NCBI GenBank assembly: GCA_001464505.1
Contig: LNEH01000155.1
Location: 30,430 to 94,429 of the forward strand
Direction: 5' to 3'
Source: Verrucomicrobia bacterium Ga0077533
GTDB lineage: Bacteria; Verrucomicrobiota; Verrucomicrobiia; Opitutales; Opitutaceae
Length of the DNA: 64,000 bases
In this document: in pieces, positions 39,771 through 48,592 of the stretch
How the letters are laid out: every line of letters starts with the position of its first letter
Position numbering within the stretch: the first letter of the stretch is position 1
Translations under genes and position numbers: made by a program
Notes under the pieces: model-generated
Told to the model about the DNA's origin: nothing
The model's input: the letters and a program-made list of their open reading frames with translations, nothing else
The model's database searches: none

Positions 39771-41924
39771 ATGAGCAAACCCCAGCGCGCCCCGGTCGCC
39801 CAGATCGCCGAATACCAGCTCTCCCACTTCAGCACGGGCGCCCACCTCCCGACCCCCGGCAAGATGCCGGGTTGGCCCATGAACAATATCGGCCAGTGGC
39901 GGATCGACGTGAACGATAACGCCGAGGTCTGGTTGCGCGATTTGCGCGAATGGCGCCACGAGCACCTCATCCGGATGGGTTACAACGACGCGCAATACCG
40001 CCGCCCGGAACTCGCGTGGTCGCAGCGCAACTTCGTCCACACGCAAATGATGGTCGAGGACCGGTATTTTTATGATCCGGTCGCGGAAAAATACACGGTG
40101 GACAAATACCTCGACGATCTCGATCGCCGCTACGGCGGCATTGACAGCGTGCTCCTCTGGTATGTCTATCCGAACATCGGCATTGACGACCGCAACCAGA
40201 CCGATCTCGCCAGCGACCTGCCGGGCGGGCTCGCCGGTCTCAAGCAGGCCGTCGCGGATTTCCAGCGCCGCGGCGTGAAGGTGTTCATCCCGACGATGGC
40301 GTGGGACAACGGCACCAAGCCCACCGGCACGACCGATTGGGACGCGATTGTCCGCCTCGCCGCTGCGCTCGGCGTCGATGGCGTCAACGGCGACACCTAC
40401 AACGGCGTGCCCCGCGCCTTCCTCGATGCTTCGCAGGCAATCGGGCATCCTCTCGTATTCCAGCCCGAGTCCGCGCCCACCGCCGACGAAGGTCTGATGT
40501 GGAACCACCAGAGCTGGGGCAAGGCCTCCACCGAGATCATCCCCGCCGTCAGCAAGCTCAAGTGGCTCGAGCCGCGCCATCTCATCAACGTCGAGAACCG
40601 CTGGGCCCGTGACCGCACCGACGATTTCCATTACATCTTTTTCAACGGCCTCGGCTACGTCAGCTGGGAGAATGTCTGGGGCGTCTGGAACCAGTTCACG
40701 CCTCGCGATGCCGAGACCCTGCGCCGCATCGCCACCTTGCAGCGCAAATTCGCCGGTCTCCTCGTCAGCCCCGATTGGGAACCCTACGCCCGCGCGCTCC
40801 AGCAGGGAGTATTCGCCACTAAGTTCCCCAGTCGCGACGCCACACTCTGGACCATCGTCAACCGCAACGAATACGACATGGCCGGCGACCAGCTGCGTGT
40901 GGCGCATCGGGACGGTCGCCGTTACTACGACTTGTGGAACGGCACGGAAATTTCCCCGCGCCTCGCAGACGGCCAGGCTGTCATCGCCCTCCCGCTCGAG
41001 ACGCGCGGCTACGGCGCTGTGCTCGCTGTCGAAAGTGGAGCGCAATTGGAAGGCCTGCCCGCGTTCCTTACCCGCATGAAGGAGCTGGCCAAGGTTCCGC
41101 TCCAATCCCTCTCCAACGTCTGGCAGGCAATCCCGCAGCAAATCGTGCCCATCGCCCCGACGAAGCCCGTCGCCACCGCGCCGGCCGGCATGGTGACGAT
41201 CCCGGCCGGCGAGTTCGACTTCAAGGTCGCGGGCATCGAGATCGAGGGCTACACGTGGAAGGGCCTCGACTTCCAATACCCATGGGAAAATTCCGCACGC
41301 CGCGCCCACCTGCACCGCATGGCGCTGACGTCCTTCCACATCGATCGCTATCCGGTGACCAACGCGGATTTCAAGAAGTTCATCGGCGCGACCGGCTACC
41401 GCCCGAAGGACGACCACCATTTTCTCCGCGACTGGAAAGACGGCGCGCCGCAAACCGGCTGGGAGAAGAAACCCGTCACCTGGGTCTCGCTCGAGGACGC
41501 CCGCGCTTACGCCGCGTGGGCCGGCAAGCGCCTGCCGCATGAATGGGAATGGCACTACGCCGCCCAAGGCACCGACGGCCGACTTTACCCCTGGGGCAAC
41601 GACTGGAACACGGCCAACATGCCCAAGCCAAACCGCGGCCGCACGCTGCTGCCGCCAGACGACGTCGACACCCACCCGGGCGGTGCCAGCCCGTTCGGCG
41701 TCATGGATCTGGTCGGCAATGTCTGGCAGTGGACCAACGAATATTTTGACGAGCACACCCGCGCTGCGGCGCTCCGCGGCGGCAGCTCTTACCAACCTCA
41801 GACCTCGCACTGGTATTTCCCGCAGGCCTACCAGCTCGACCAGCATGGCAAATACCTCCTGATGTCCCCCGGCAAGGACCGCAGCGGCATGCTCGGCTTC
41901 CGCTGCGTGGTCGACGCCAGCTGA
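39771..41924 (+). CDS. TIM-barrel-like domain fused to a SUMF1 (formylglycine-enzyme-like) domain
   Basis: This is a 717-aa protein started at ATG 39771 (MSKPQRAPVAQIAEYQLSHF). Residues 30-450 look like a glycoside-hydrolase-type barrel (YGGIDSVLLWYVYPNIGIDD, GVKVFIPTMAWDNGT, LGVDGVNGDTYNGVPRAFLD). Residues 474-717 form a SUMF1 domain: MVTIPAGEFDFKV, FHIDRYPVTNADFKKFIG, WVSLEDARAYAAWAGKRLPH, GVMDLVGNVWQWTNEYFD, GMLGFRCVVDAS. Only one Cys is in the final block, so the paired cysteines of a true formylglycine-generating enzyme are missing, and no sulfatase is nearby. No signal peptide is evident. Its position downstream of a LacI operator makes it part of the sugar regulon. The role of the barrel is unknown. 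Confidence 0.65.
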   Translation: MSKPQRAPVAQIAEYQLSHFSTGAHLPTPGKMPGWPMNNIGQWRIDVNDNAEVWLRDLREWRHEHLIRMGYNDAQYRRPELAWSQRNFVHTQMMVEDRYFYDPVAEKYTVDKYLDDLDRRYGGIDSVLLWYVYPNIGIDDRNQTDLASDLPGGLAGLKQAVADFQRRGVKVFIPTMAWDNGTKPTGTTDWDAIVRLAAALGVDGVNGDTYNGVPRAFLDASQAIGHPLVFQPESAPTADEGLMWNHQSWGKASTEIIPAVSKLKWLEPRHLINVENRWARDRTDDFHYIFFNGLGYVSWENVWGVWNQFTPRDAETLRRIATLQRKFAGLLVSPDWEPYARALQQGVFATKFPSRDATLWTIVNRNEYDMAGDQLRVAHRDGRRYYDLWNGTEISPRLADGQAVIALPLETRGYGAVLAVESGAQLEGLPAFLTRMKELAKVPLQSLSNVWQAIPQQIVPIAPTKPVATAPAGMVTIPAGEFDFKVAGIEIEGYTWKGLDFQYPWENSARRAHLHRMALTSFHIDRYPVTNADFKKFIGATGYRPKDDHHFLRDWKDGAPQTGWEKKPVTWVSLEDARAYAAWAGKRLPHEWEWHYAAQGTDGRLYPWGNDWNTANMPKPNRGRTLLPPDDVDTHPGGASPFGVMDLVGNVWQWTNEYFDEHTRAAALRGGSSYQPQTSHWYFPQAYQLDQHGKYLLMSPGKDRSGMLGFRCVVDAS

Positions 41925-41945
41925 AATATCCGCATACTCGCCGTC

Positions 41946-42806
41946 ATGCGCAGCAAGCTGTTCGTCCCGGGTTCCCGCCCCGAATTTTTCCCCAAGGCCC
42001 TGGCCAGCCAGGCCGACAGCCTGTCTTTTGACTTGGAGGACGCCGTGCCTGAAGCCGGCAAGGCCGAGGCCCGGCGCCTCATCGGACAGGCGTTGCAATC
42101 TCCTGACTTCGCTGCGTCGAAAAAGACTATTATCGTGCGCGTTAACGGGCTGGCGACCCCACATTTCACAGCCGATCTCGCCGCCGTCGTCGGGCCACGT
42201 CTCGACTTGCTCAATTTGCCCAAAGTGGAGTCGGCCGAAGACATTCGCACAGTAGCCAAGGCTCTCACCCATCTTGAGGCTGAACGCGGCCTTATCCGCC
42301 CCATCGGCATCCTCGCCAATATCGAATCGCCCCGCGGGCTCAGGTTCGCCGCTGAGATTGCTTGCGCCGATCCACGCGTGGCGGGCCTGCAAATCGGTTT
42401 CGCCGACCTCCTGGAGCCGCTCGGCATCGACCGCACCGATGCCGCGGCCATCCATCAGCTCCAGCTCGCGGTGCGCCTGGCTGCCGGCGAGGCCGGCATC
42501 TGGGCCTGCGATGCCGCCTATGGGAACCTCAAGGATCTGGACGGTTACCGGACTGAGGCCGTCGCCGCCAAGCGTCTTGGTTACATCGGGAAATCCTGCA
42601 TTCACCCGAGCCAGATCGCGCTGGCCAACGAGATTTTCCGCCCCACCGCCGAAGAAATCGCCTTCGCCGCGCGTGTCGTGGAGGCTGCGGGCCGGACGAG
42701 CGTCGGCGCTTTCACCATCGACGGCCGAATGATTGACGCACCTTTCATCAAGCGCGCTCACGCCGTCCTTGCCATCGCCCGGCAACTTCCGCCACCGGCG
42801 CCGTGA
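41946..42806 (+). CDS. CitE-like / HpcH-HpaI aldolase (acyl-CoA lyase type)
   Basis: This is a 286-aa protein starting MRSKLFVPGSRPEFFPKALA. The CitE family is shown by SLSFDLEDAVPEAGKAEARR (metal-binding Asp and Glu region), IIVRVNGLATPHF, LLNLPKVESAEDI, GILANIESPRGL and LGYIGKSCIHPSQIALANEI. Members cleave or form malyl-CoA, citramalyl-CoA or beta-methylmalyl-CoA. The gene starts 21 bp after the SUMF1 fusion and ends 10 bp before a CaiB-type CoA-transferase. The pair suggests that a hydroxy-dicarboxylic acid is first converted to a CoA thioester and then cleaved to acetyl-CoA plus a keto or glyoxylate-type product. Confidence 0.85.
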   Translation: MRSKLFVPGSRPEFFPKALASQADSLSFDLEDAVPEAGKAEARRLIGQALQSPDFAASKKTIIVRVNGLATPHFTADLAAVVGPRLDLLNLPKVESAEDIRTVAKALTHLEAERGLIRPIGILANIESPRGLRFAAEIACADPRVAGLQIGFADLLEPLGIDRTDAAAIHQLQLAVRLAAGEAGIWACDAAYGNLKDLDGYRTEAVAAKRLGYIGKSCIHPSQIALANEIFRPTAEEIAFAARVVEAAGRTSVGAFTIDGRMIDAPFIKRAHAVLAIARQLPPPAP

Positions 42807-42816
42807 TTCCGCAGCC

Positions 42817-44061
42817 ATGCCCCTGAAAAAGCGCGACTACGACCCCGCCGCACGCGGCCCGCTGCAAGGTATCCGCGTGCTCGACCTGTCGCGGCTGTTT
42901 GCGGGCAACGTGCTGACCCAGATTCTCGGCGACTTCGGTGCCGAGGTCATCAAGGTCGAGCCGCCCGAGGGTGACACCCTGCGTGCGTGGCAGACCAACG
43001 GCGTGTCCACGCACTGGAAGATCTATGCGCGCAACAAGAAGAGCCTCGCGCTCGATCTGCGCAAACCCGAGGCCATTGAACTGCTCCGCCGGCTGGTTCC
43101 CTCCGCCACGCTGTTGATCGAGAGCTTTCGTCCGGGCGTTTTGGAAAAAATGGGGCTCGCCCCCGAACTTCTCTTGGTCCTAAACCCAAAGCTCATCATC
43201 GTGCGCATCTCGGGTTGGGGCCAGGACGGCCCCTACAGCCGGCGCCCGGGTTTCGGCACCATCATCGAGGGCATGTCGGGGTTCGCTTCTTTCAACGGTT
43301 TCGCGGACCGTGAGCCCGTCCTGCCCCCCATGTATCTCGCCGACGGTGTCGCCGGGCTCTACGGTGCTTCGGCGGTGATGATCGCCCTGCGCGAGGTTGA
43401 GAAAAATGGCGGCTCCGGACAGGTCATCGACCTGCCCTTGCTTGATCCCCTGTTCGCCATCCTGAGTCCGCAGGCCGCCAACTATCGCCTCACCGGCAAG
43501 GTCAAGCCGCGCACCGGCAGCCGTTCGACCAATTCCGCGCCGCGCAATGTCTACCTTTGCAGTGACCGCAGGTATGTCGCGCTTTCCGCCTCGACCCAAG
43601 GCATGACCGAGCGCCTGTTCCGCGCCATGGGTCGCGCCGACCTGATCGATGACCCTCGTTTCCGCGCCAATGCCGCACGTGTGCAACACGCCGCGGAGCT
43701 CGACGCCATCATCGGCGCTTTCATGGGCCGGCACACGCAGGCGGAAAACGTCACGTTCTTCGAGAAGGCCGAGGTCACCGTCGGGCCGATCTACGACGTG
43801 TCGCAGATCCTCGAGGATCCGCATTTCATCCAGCGCGAGATCGTCGCCGATTATCCCGATCCCGACACCACGACCATTCCAATGCATCATGTCGTGCCGC
43901 GAATGCTCGGCACGCCCGGCGCGATCCGCTCCCGCGCCCCGAAATTGGGTGAACACAACCGGGAAATACTGGCGAGATGCGGGGTGAATGATTCGGAATA
44001 TGCCCGGCTGGCCGCCGCCGGCGTAGTGATTGCGGAGCAAGCCCCCGCCGCCAAACAGTGA
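42817..44061 (+). CDS. CaiB/BaiF family CoA-transferase
   Basis: This is a 414-aa protein from ATG 42817 (MPLKKRDYDPAARGPLQGIR). The family III CoA-transferase fold is recognised by VLDLSRLFAGNVLTQILGDF, GAEVIKVEPPEGD, NKKSLALDLRKPEAI, RISGWGQDGPYSRRPGFGTI and PPMYLADGVAGLYGASAVMI (catalytic Asp in LADG). It moves CoA between carboxylic acids such as succinyl-CoA and malate or citramalate. It follows a CitE-like lyase by 10 bp and probably ends the LacI-regulated plus-strand operon. The substrate is not determinable from sequence. Confidence 0.88.
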   Translation: MPLKKRDYDPAARGPLQGIRVLDLSRLFAGNVLTQILGDFGAEVIKVEPPEGDTLRAWQTNGVSTHWKIYARNKKSLALDLRKPEAIELLRRLVPSATLLIESFRPGVLEKMGLAPELLLVLNPKLIIVRISGWGQDGPYSRRPGFGTIIEGMSGFASFNGFADREPVLPPMYLADGVAGLYGASAVMIALREVEKNGGSGQVIDLPLLDPLFAILSPQAANYRLTGKVKPRTGSRSTNSAPRNVYLCSDRRYVALSASTQGMTERLFRAMGRADLIDDPRFRANAARVQHAAELDAIIGAFMGRHTQAENVTFFEKAEVTVGPIYDVSQILEDPHFIQREIVADYPDPDTTTIPMHHVVPRMLGTPGAIRSRAPKLGEHNREILARCGVNDSEYARLAAAGVVIAEQAPAAKQ

Positions 44062-44081
44062 TCATAAGGCCGAACACCACG

Positions 44082-45122
44082 CTACTTTTTCGGGAACGGC
44101 GAAGTGGTCTCGCGCTTGAGTTCGCGGGTCATGAGGGCGTGGAGCGCGTCCGCCGGTTTCTTGTCCTGATAGAGGATGGCGTAAATCTCGGCGAGGATCG
44201 GGGCCGTGATCCCGCGTTCCCGGCAAAGGCCGTGGAGCGCCTCGGTGGTGCGGTGGCCCTCGACGACGGTCTTGCGGCCGGCGAGTAGCTCCGCGACGGA
44301 TTTACCCGCGCCGATCTTCTCCCCGAACTCGCGATTGCGGCTCCACAGGCCATGGCTGGTGGCCACGAGGTCACCGAAGCCGCTCAACCCGTAAAACGTG
44401 TCGGGCTTCGCCCCGAGCGAGGTGCCGACGCGAACCATCTCGGTCACGGCGCGGGTGAGCAGGGCTGCCTTGGCGTTGTCGCCGAGCTTGAGGCCGTCGC
44501 ACAGGCCGGCGGCGATGGCGTAGATGTTCTTGAGGCTGGCGCCATATTCAGCCCCGGCGAGGTCGTCGCTGGTATAGATGCGCAGCGTGGGGCCGCTCAT
44601 GGCCGCCTGCACCTTGGGCACGAATTCGTCGGCGCGCTGGGCGGCCATCACCATGGCGGCGGGCAGGCCGCGCGCGACCTCGGCGGCGTTGGTCGGGCCC
44701 GTGAGCGTGCCGCAATTCAGACCGGGAAGGATCTGCGCCATCATCTCGCTTGGACGGAGGTGGGTGCCGGTCTCCAATCCCTTGACCAGGCTGAGGAAAA
44801 GCTGCAGCCGCGAAGTGTCGTGCAGCACGGCGCGCATCTGGTCGCACCAGGCCCGGAGGGATTGCGACGGGCAGGCGATGAGCGCCACATCGGTCTCGAG
44901 CAGCACGGTGCGCAGATCATGGGTCAGCCTGAGCGCAGCGGGGAATTTGATGCCGGGCAAATAATCGCGGTTCTCCCGGGCCGCGACGAGCTGGGCGGCG
45001 TGCTCCGGCCGACGCGGCACCAGCGTGGTGTGCTGGCCCCGGCGGGCGAGATGCACGGCCATGGCGGTGCCCCAGGCGCCCGCACCGATGACGGCGAAAT
45101 TAAGTGGGCGCGGCTCGGGCAT
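44082..45122 (-). CDS. gpsA: NAD(P)-dependent glycerol-3-phosphate dehydrogenase
   Basis: This is a 346-aa protein. The dinucleotide-binding motif NFAVIGAGAWGTAMAVHLAR is at the N-terminus. LFLSLVKGLETGTHLRPSEM, GTLTGPTNAAEVARGLPAAM and EYGASLKNIYAIAAGLCDGL hold the substrate-binding and catalytic Lys residues, and GLSGFGDLVATSHGLWSRNR is the classic GpsA motif. It makes sn-glycerol-3-phosphate for phospholipid synthesis in the cytoplasm. It begins 11 bp after the lysA stop, so the two form an operon. Confidence 0.95.
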   Translation of the reverse strand: MPEPRPLNFAVIGAGAWGTAMAVHLARRGQHTTLVPRRPEHAAQLVAARENRDYLPGIKFPAALRLTHDLRTVLLETDVALIACPSQSLRAWCDQMRAVLHDTSRLQLFLSLVKGLETGTHLRPSEMMAQILPGLNCGTLTGPTNAAEVARGLPAAMVMAAQRADEFVPKVQAAMSGPTLRIYTSDDLAGAEYGASLKNIYAIAAGLCDGLKLGDNAKAALLTRAVTEMVRVGTSLGAKPDTFYGLSGFGDLVATSHGLWSRNREFGEKIGAGKSVAELLAGRKTVVEGHRTTEALHGLCRERGITAPILAEIYAILYQDKKPADALHALMTRELKRETTSPFPKK

Positions 45123-45133
45123 GGGGCTGACCG

Positions 45134-46441
45134 TCAGGTTTTGAGGAAACCGGGGATTTTTTCACCGGCGATCATAGCATCGAAATTTTCCCGGGCGTTG
45201 ACCAGCTCGAACCGGCTGCCGGACACGAGCACCTCGGCGGCCATCGGCCGGGTGTTGTAGCGGCTGGCCATGGTGTAGCCGTAGGCGCCGGCGCTCATGA
45301 AGGCGACAAACTCGCCCTCACCCACCGTCTGCAACGTGCGGTCCTTGGCGAAGCAGTCGCCGGATTCGCAGACGGGGCCGACGAGGTCGGCCTTGAGCGC
45401 CGGCCGGGTGGTATCGCGCAGGAGCGGGACCAATTCGTGATACGCCTCATACATCGCGGGCCGCACCAAGTCGTTCATCGCGGCGTCAAGCACGAGGAAG
45501 TTTTTGCCCGAGCCGCGTTTCAAATATTCGACACGCGAGAGCAGCACGCCGGCATTGCCGACCAGGAAACGGCCTGGCTCGAGCAGGATTTTCAATCCGA
45601 GTGGCGCCAGCAGCGGCTTGAGAGTGGCGCCGTAGGCCTCGGGCGTGAGGGGCCGCTCGCCCTCGGGCTTGGCATTCCACCAGGCCGCGTCGCCGCTGGC
45701 GAGCGCGTCCTGATAGATGATACCGACGCCACCCCCGACGCTGAAATACGTGATGCCGTAGTCCTGCTTCAACTGCTCGACGAAAGGCACGACCTTCTTC
45801 ACCGCCTCGACGAAGGGCGCCGCCGTGGTCAGCTGGGAACCGATGTGCATCTGCACGCCCTTGATCTCGAGGTGGGGATATTTCGCGGCGGCGGCGTAGG
45901 CGGCGGCGGCGGCCTTGAGCGGGATGCCAAACTTATTCTCGCTCTTGCCGGTTGTGATCTTGGCGTGCGTCTTGGCGTCGACGTCGGGATTGATGCGGAT
46001 GGCGATGGGGGCCTTGCGGCCCAATTGGCCGGCGACGTGGTTGATCCGCGCCAGCTCGGGCTCGCTCTCGACGTGAAAGCCGAACACGCCCGACTCCAGC
46101 GCGAACCGGATTTCGGCCTCCGTCTTGCCGACACCGGCGAAAACACTGCGGGTGGTGCTGCCGCCCGCAGCCACCACGCGCTTGAGCTCGCCGCCGCTGA
46201 CGAGGTCGAACGCCGCGCTGAGGTTCGAGAAGAGGCGCAGCACGGCGAGGTTGGAGTTGGCCTTCATCGCGTAGCAGATTTGCAGGTCGAGCCCGGCGAG
46301 GCTGCTGGCCAACCGGCGGTAATTGTCCTCCATCGTCTTTGCGCTGTAGACGTAGGTCGGGGTGCCGTGAAGTTGCGCAATGGCCGCGAGATCAACCGAT
46401 TCGCAATGGAGCTTCTGGGCGGCGTAGCGGAAGTGGTGCAT
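45134..46441 (-). CDS. lysA: Diaminopimelate decarboxylase
   Basis: This is a 435-aa fold-III PLP enzyme. ICYAMKANSNLAVLRLFSNL carries the PLP Lys59. VSGGELKRVVAAGGSTTRSV, RINPDVDAKTHAKITTGKSE and KFGIPL are family blocks. MHIGSQLT and YFSVGGGVGI bind PLP, and LVGPVCESGDCFAKDRTL supplies the Cys that contributes to the other subunit's active site. The enzyme decarboxylates meso-DAP to lysine. The gene is followed by gpsA after 11 bp. Confidence 0.95.
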   Translation of the reverse strand: MHHFRYAAQKLHCESVDLAAIAQLHGTPTYVYSAKTMEDNYRRLASSLAGLDLQICYAMKANSNLAVLRLFSNLSAAFDLVSGGELKRVVAAGGSTTRSVFAGVGKTEAEIRFALESGVFGFHVESEPELARINHVAGQLGRKAPIAIRINPDVDAKTHAKITTGKSENKFGIPLKAAAAAYAAAAKYPHLEIKGVQMHIGSQLTTAAPFVEAVKKVVPFVEQLKQDYGITYFSVGGGVGIIYQDALASGDAAWWNAKPEGERPLTPEAYGATLKPLLAPLGLKILLEPGRFLVGNAGVLLSRVEYLKRGSGKNFLVLDAAMNDLVRPAMYEAYHELVPLLRDTTRPALKADLVGPVCESGDCFAKDRTLQTVGEGEFVAFMSAGAYGYTMASRYNTRPMAAEVLVSGSRFELVNARENFDAMIAGEKIPGFLKT

Positions 46442-46520
46442 CGGGTAAAGTGAGCGTGAAAGGAACCGAGATAGCCAGAATCCACTTGAACGGAAGAGCT
46501 ATTTTCACGGAGGCTGGGGC

Positions 46521-46784
46521 ATGTCCTACCGCTGGCGCCACCTGCTCAACCAACTGCCGATCGCCTTGGGCATGAGGAGCGACAAGCGTCTGCGGACCGC
46601 CCGGGTGAAGCACGCCCAGTTCGCGTGCTATCTGGAAGACACCGGCTACCGCACGCACAATGTCGACCGCTATGAGCGCAGCCTGCGCCGGCGCCGGATC
46701 GCCAAGGGGTTCTTTCTGTGGGCGAGCGCCTTTGCCGCCGCCTGGATCGTGCTCGAAAGCGCGCGGGCCGTGATGGTTTTCTAG
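46521..46784 (+). CDS. Small hypothetical protein with a C-terminal membrane segment
   Basis: This 87-aa protein starts at ATG 46521. The N-terminal 60 residues are basic and polar (MSYRWRHLLNQLPIALGMRS, RYERSLRRRRIAKG). The C-terminus is hydrophobic (FFLWASAFAAAWIVLESARA), suggesting an anchored tail. I do not recognise the family. It is divergent from lysA with an 80-bp gap and separated by 240 bp of featureless sequence from the AbgT genes. The frame could be spurious, although the coding character is good. Confidence 0.45.
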   Translation: MSYRWRHLLNQLPIALGMRSDKRLRTARVKHAQFACYLEDTGYRTHNVDRYERSLRRRRIAKGFFLWASAFAAAWIVLESARAVMVF

Positions 46785-47026
46785 AACTACACCGTCAAGT
46801 TTCATCTTTTCACCCGGGAAACCAGGCAGCCGCCCTCCCCGGGGACGGGAGGAGGCCGAACCCGCGTCCGGCTTGCCGCCAAAGCCTATTGAGTTTCGCG
46901 AGACAGACTGACGCCTCGCCCGGCTCGGCACCCAACGGAGTGGTGCCAGGAGCGGAAATTGGGGGCGGCCGGTCGAATCAGTTGGCCGAAGATTGACGTT
47001 GGGACACGCCCCACTTGCATCGGCGC

Positions 47027-48571
47027 ATGAGTCTTGCCCCTACCCCCACCGGGAGCCGCACCCTGTTTCAACGGTTCCTTTCCGTCATCGAACGCGTTGG
47101 CAACACCCTGCCCAATCCCTCGACGCTCTTCGCCCTGCTCGCCGGAGTTGTTGTAATCTGTTCATGGATCTTCAGCCGGATGGGGGTGTCGGTCCTCCAC
47201 CCCGCCACCGGACAGACCGTGCCGGTGGTGAACCTGCTCAGCGTCGAGGGCCTGCACCGGATGTTGCTGAACGTGGTGCCGAACTTCGTGGGCTTTCCCC
47301 CGCTCGGCACCGTGCTGGCCTGCCTCGTCGGCATCGCGGTGGCGGAACGCACCGGGCTCGTCACCGCCGGCCTGCGGCTCATCGTGCTGGCCACGCCGCG
47401 CCGCTGGCTGGCCTCCGTCGTGGTGTTTGGCGGCATCCTGTCGCACTCGGGCGCGGATGTGGGCTACGTGCTCTTCATTCCGCTCGGCGCGGCGATGTTC
47501 CACGCCGTGGGCCGGCACCCGCTGGCGGGCCTCGCCGCGGCGTTTGCCGGCGTGTCGGGCGGGTTCAGCGCCAACATCGTGCTCGGCACGATCGACGCCC
47601 TGCTCGCCGGCATCACGCAGGCCGCCGCGGCCGTGGTGCGACCCGGCATCACGGTCAACCCGGCGGCCAACTGGTATTTCCTCATCGCCGCCAGCGTGCT
47701 CATCACCGTCGTCGGCACCTGGGTGACCGAGCGGATCGTTGAGCCGCGCCTCGGCTCCTACACGGGTGACGCCAAACCCGAGGTGATCAAACCCCTTGGC
47801 GCGGATGAAAAGCGCGGGCTCTGGTATGCCGTGTTCGCCACGCTGGGCGTGACCGCGCTCGTGCTTTGGGGCACGCTGACCGAGGGCGGCTTCCTGCTCG
47901 ACCCCAAGAACCCGGTGTTTCTCGCCTCCTACTTCATCCGCGGACTCATCTTCTTCATCTTCTTCTACGGTCTCGTGGCCGGCCTGGCCTACGGCATCGG
48001 CGCCCGCACCATCCGCAACGACAACGATGTCATCCGCGGCATGGACGCCTCGGTTTCCACCATGGGCTCCTATATCGTCATGGCCTTCTTCGCCGCCCAG
48101 TTTCTCGCTTACTTCAACTGGACCAATCTCGGCACCGTCATGGCGGTGAAGGGCGCAGGCGCAATCCAGGCCCTGAATCTGCAGGGCAGCCCCATCCTGC
48201 TCATGGTGTCGCTGGTGCTCTTCACCGCCGTCGTCAACCTCGTCATCGGCAGCGCCTCGGCCAAGTGGACGCTGCTGGCGCCGATCTTTGTGCCGATGTT
48301 CATGCTGCTCGGCTATTCGCCCGAGCTGGTGCAGGGCGCCTACCGCGTGGGCGACAGTTGCACCAACATCATCACGCCGCTGAACCAGTATTTTCCCCTG
48401 ATCCTCGGCTTCGCGGCCCGCTACGTGCCCAACACCGGCATCGGCACCATGCTCGCCACGATGATGCCCTATTCCATCGCCTTCCTGGTCTCGTGGACCC
48501 TGATGCTCATGGCCTGGATCGCGCTGGGCCTGCCGGTCGGGCCCGGCGCCGGGCTGTTCCTGCCGCAATAA
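47027..48571 (+). CDS. AbgT-family transporter (first of a tandem pair)
   Basis: This is a 514-aa membrane protein from ATG 47027 (MSLAPTPTGSRTLFQRFLSV). The family is shown by VIERVGNTLPNPSTLFALLA, VVFGGILSHSGADVGYVLFI, LAAAFAGVSGGFSANIVLGT, YFNWTNLGTVMAVKGAGAIQ and LGYSPELVQGAYRVGDSCTN. AbgT proteins import p-aminobenzoyl-glutamate or export sulfonamide-like drugs, driven by ion gradients. No abgA/abgB hydrolase is nearby. The next gene is a paralogue of identical length, 21 bp downstream. Confidence 0.9.
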   Translation: MSLAPTPTGSRTLFQRFLSVIERVGNTLPNPSTLFALLAGVVVICSWIFSRMGVSVLHPATGQTVPVVNLLSVEGLHRMLLNVVPNFVGFPPLGTVLACLVGIAVAERTGLVTAGLRLIVLATPRRWLASVVVFGGILSHSGADVGYVLFIPLGAAMFHAVGRHPLAGLAAAFAGVSGGFSANIVLGTIDALLAGITQAAAAVVRPGITVNPAANWYFLIAASVLITVVGTWVTERIVEPRLGSYTGDAKPEVIKPLGADEKRGLWYAVFATLGVTALVLWGTLTEGGFLLDPKNPVFLASYFIRGLIFFIFFYGLVAGLAYGIGARTIRNDNDVIRGMDASVSTMGSYIVMAFFAAQFLAYFNWTNLGTVMAVKGAGAIQALNLQGSPILLMVSLVLFTAVVNLVIGSASAKWTLLAPIFVPMFMLLGYSPELVQGAYRVGDSCTNIITPLNQYFPLILGFAARYVPNTGIGTMLATMMPYSIAFLVSWTLMLMAWIALGLPVGPGAGLFLPQ

Positions 48572-48592
48572 CCGCCGCCAGCCCCCACCCCC

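Noticed and set aside
39642-42818. A 1058-codon minus-strand frame opposite the SUMF1 fusion and CitE-like genes
   Set aside because: No domain is recognisable and the plus-strand frames have clear families and starts.
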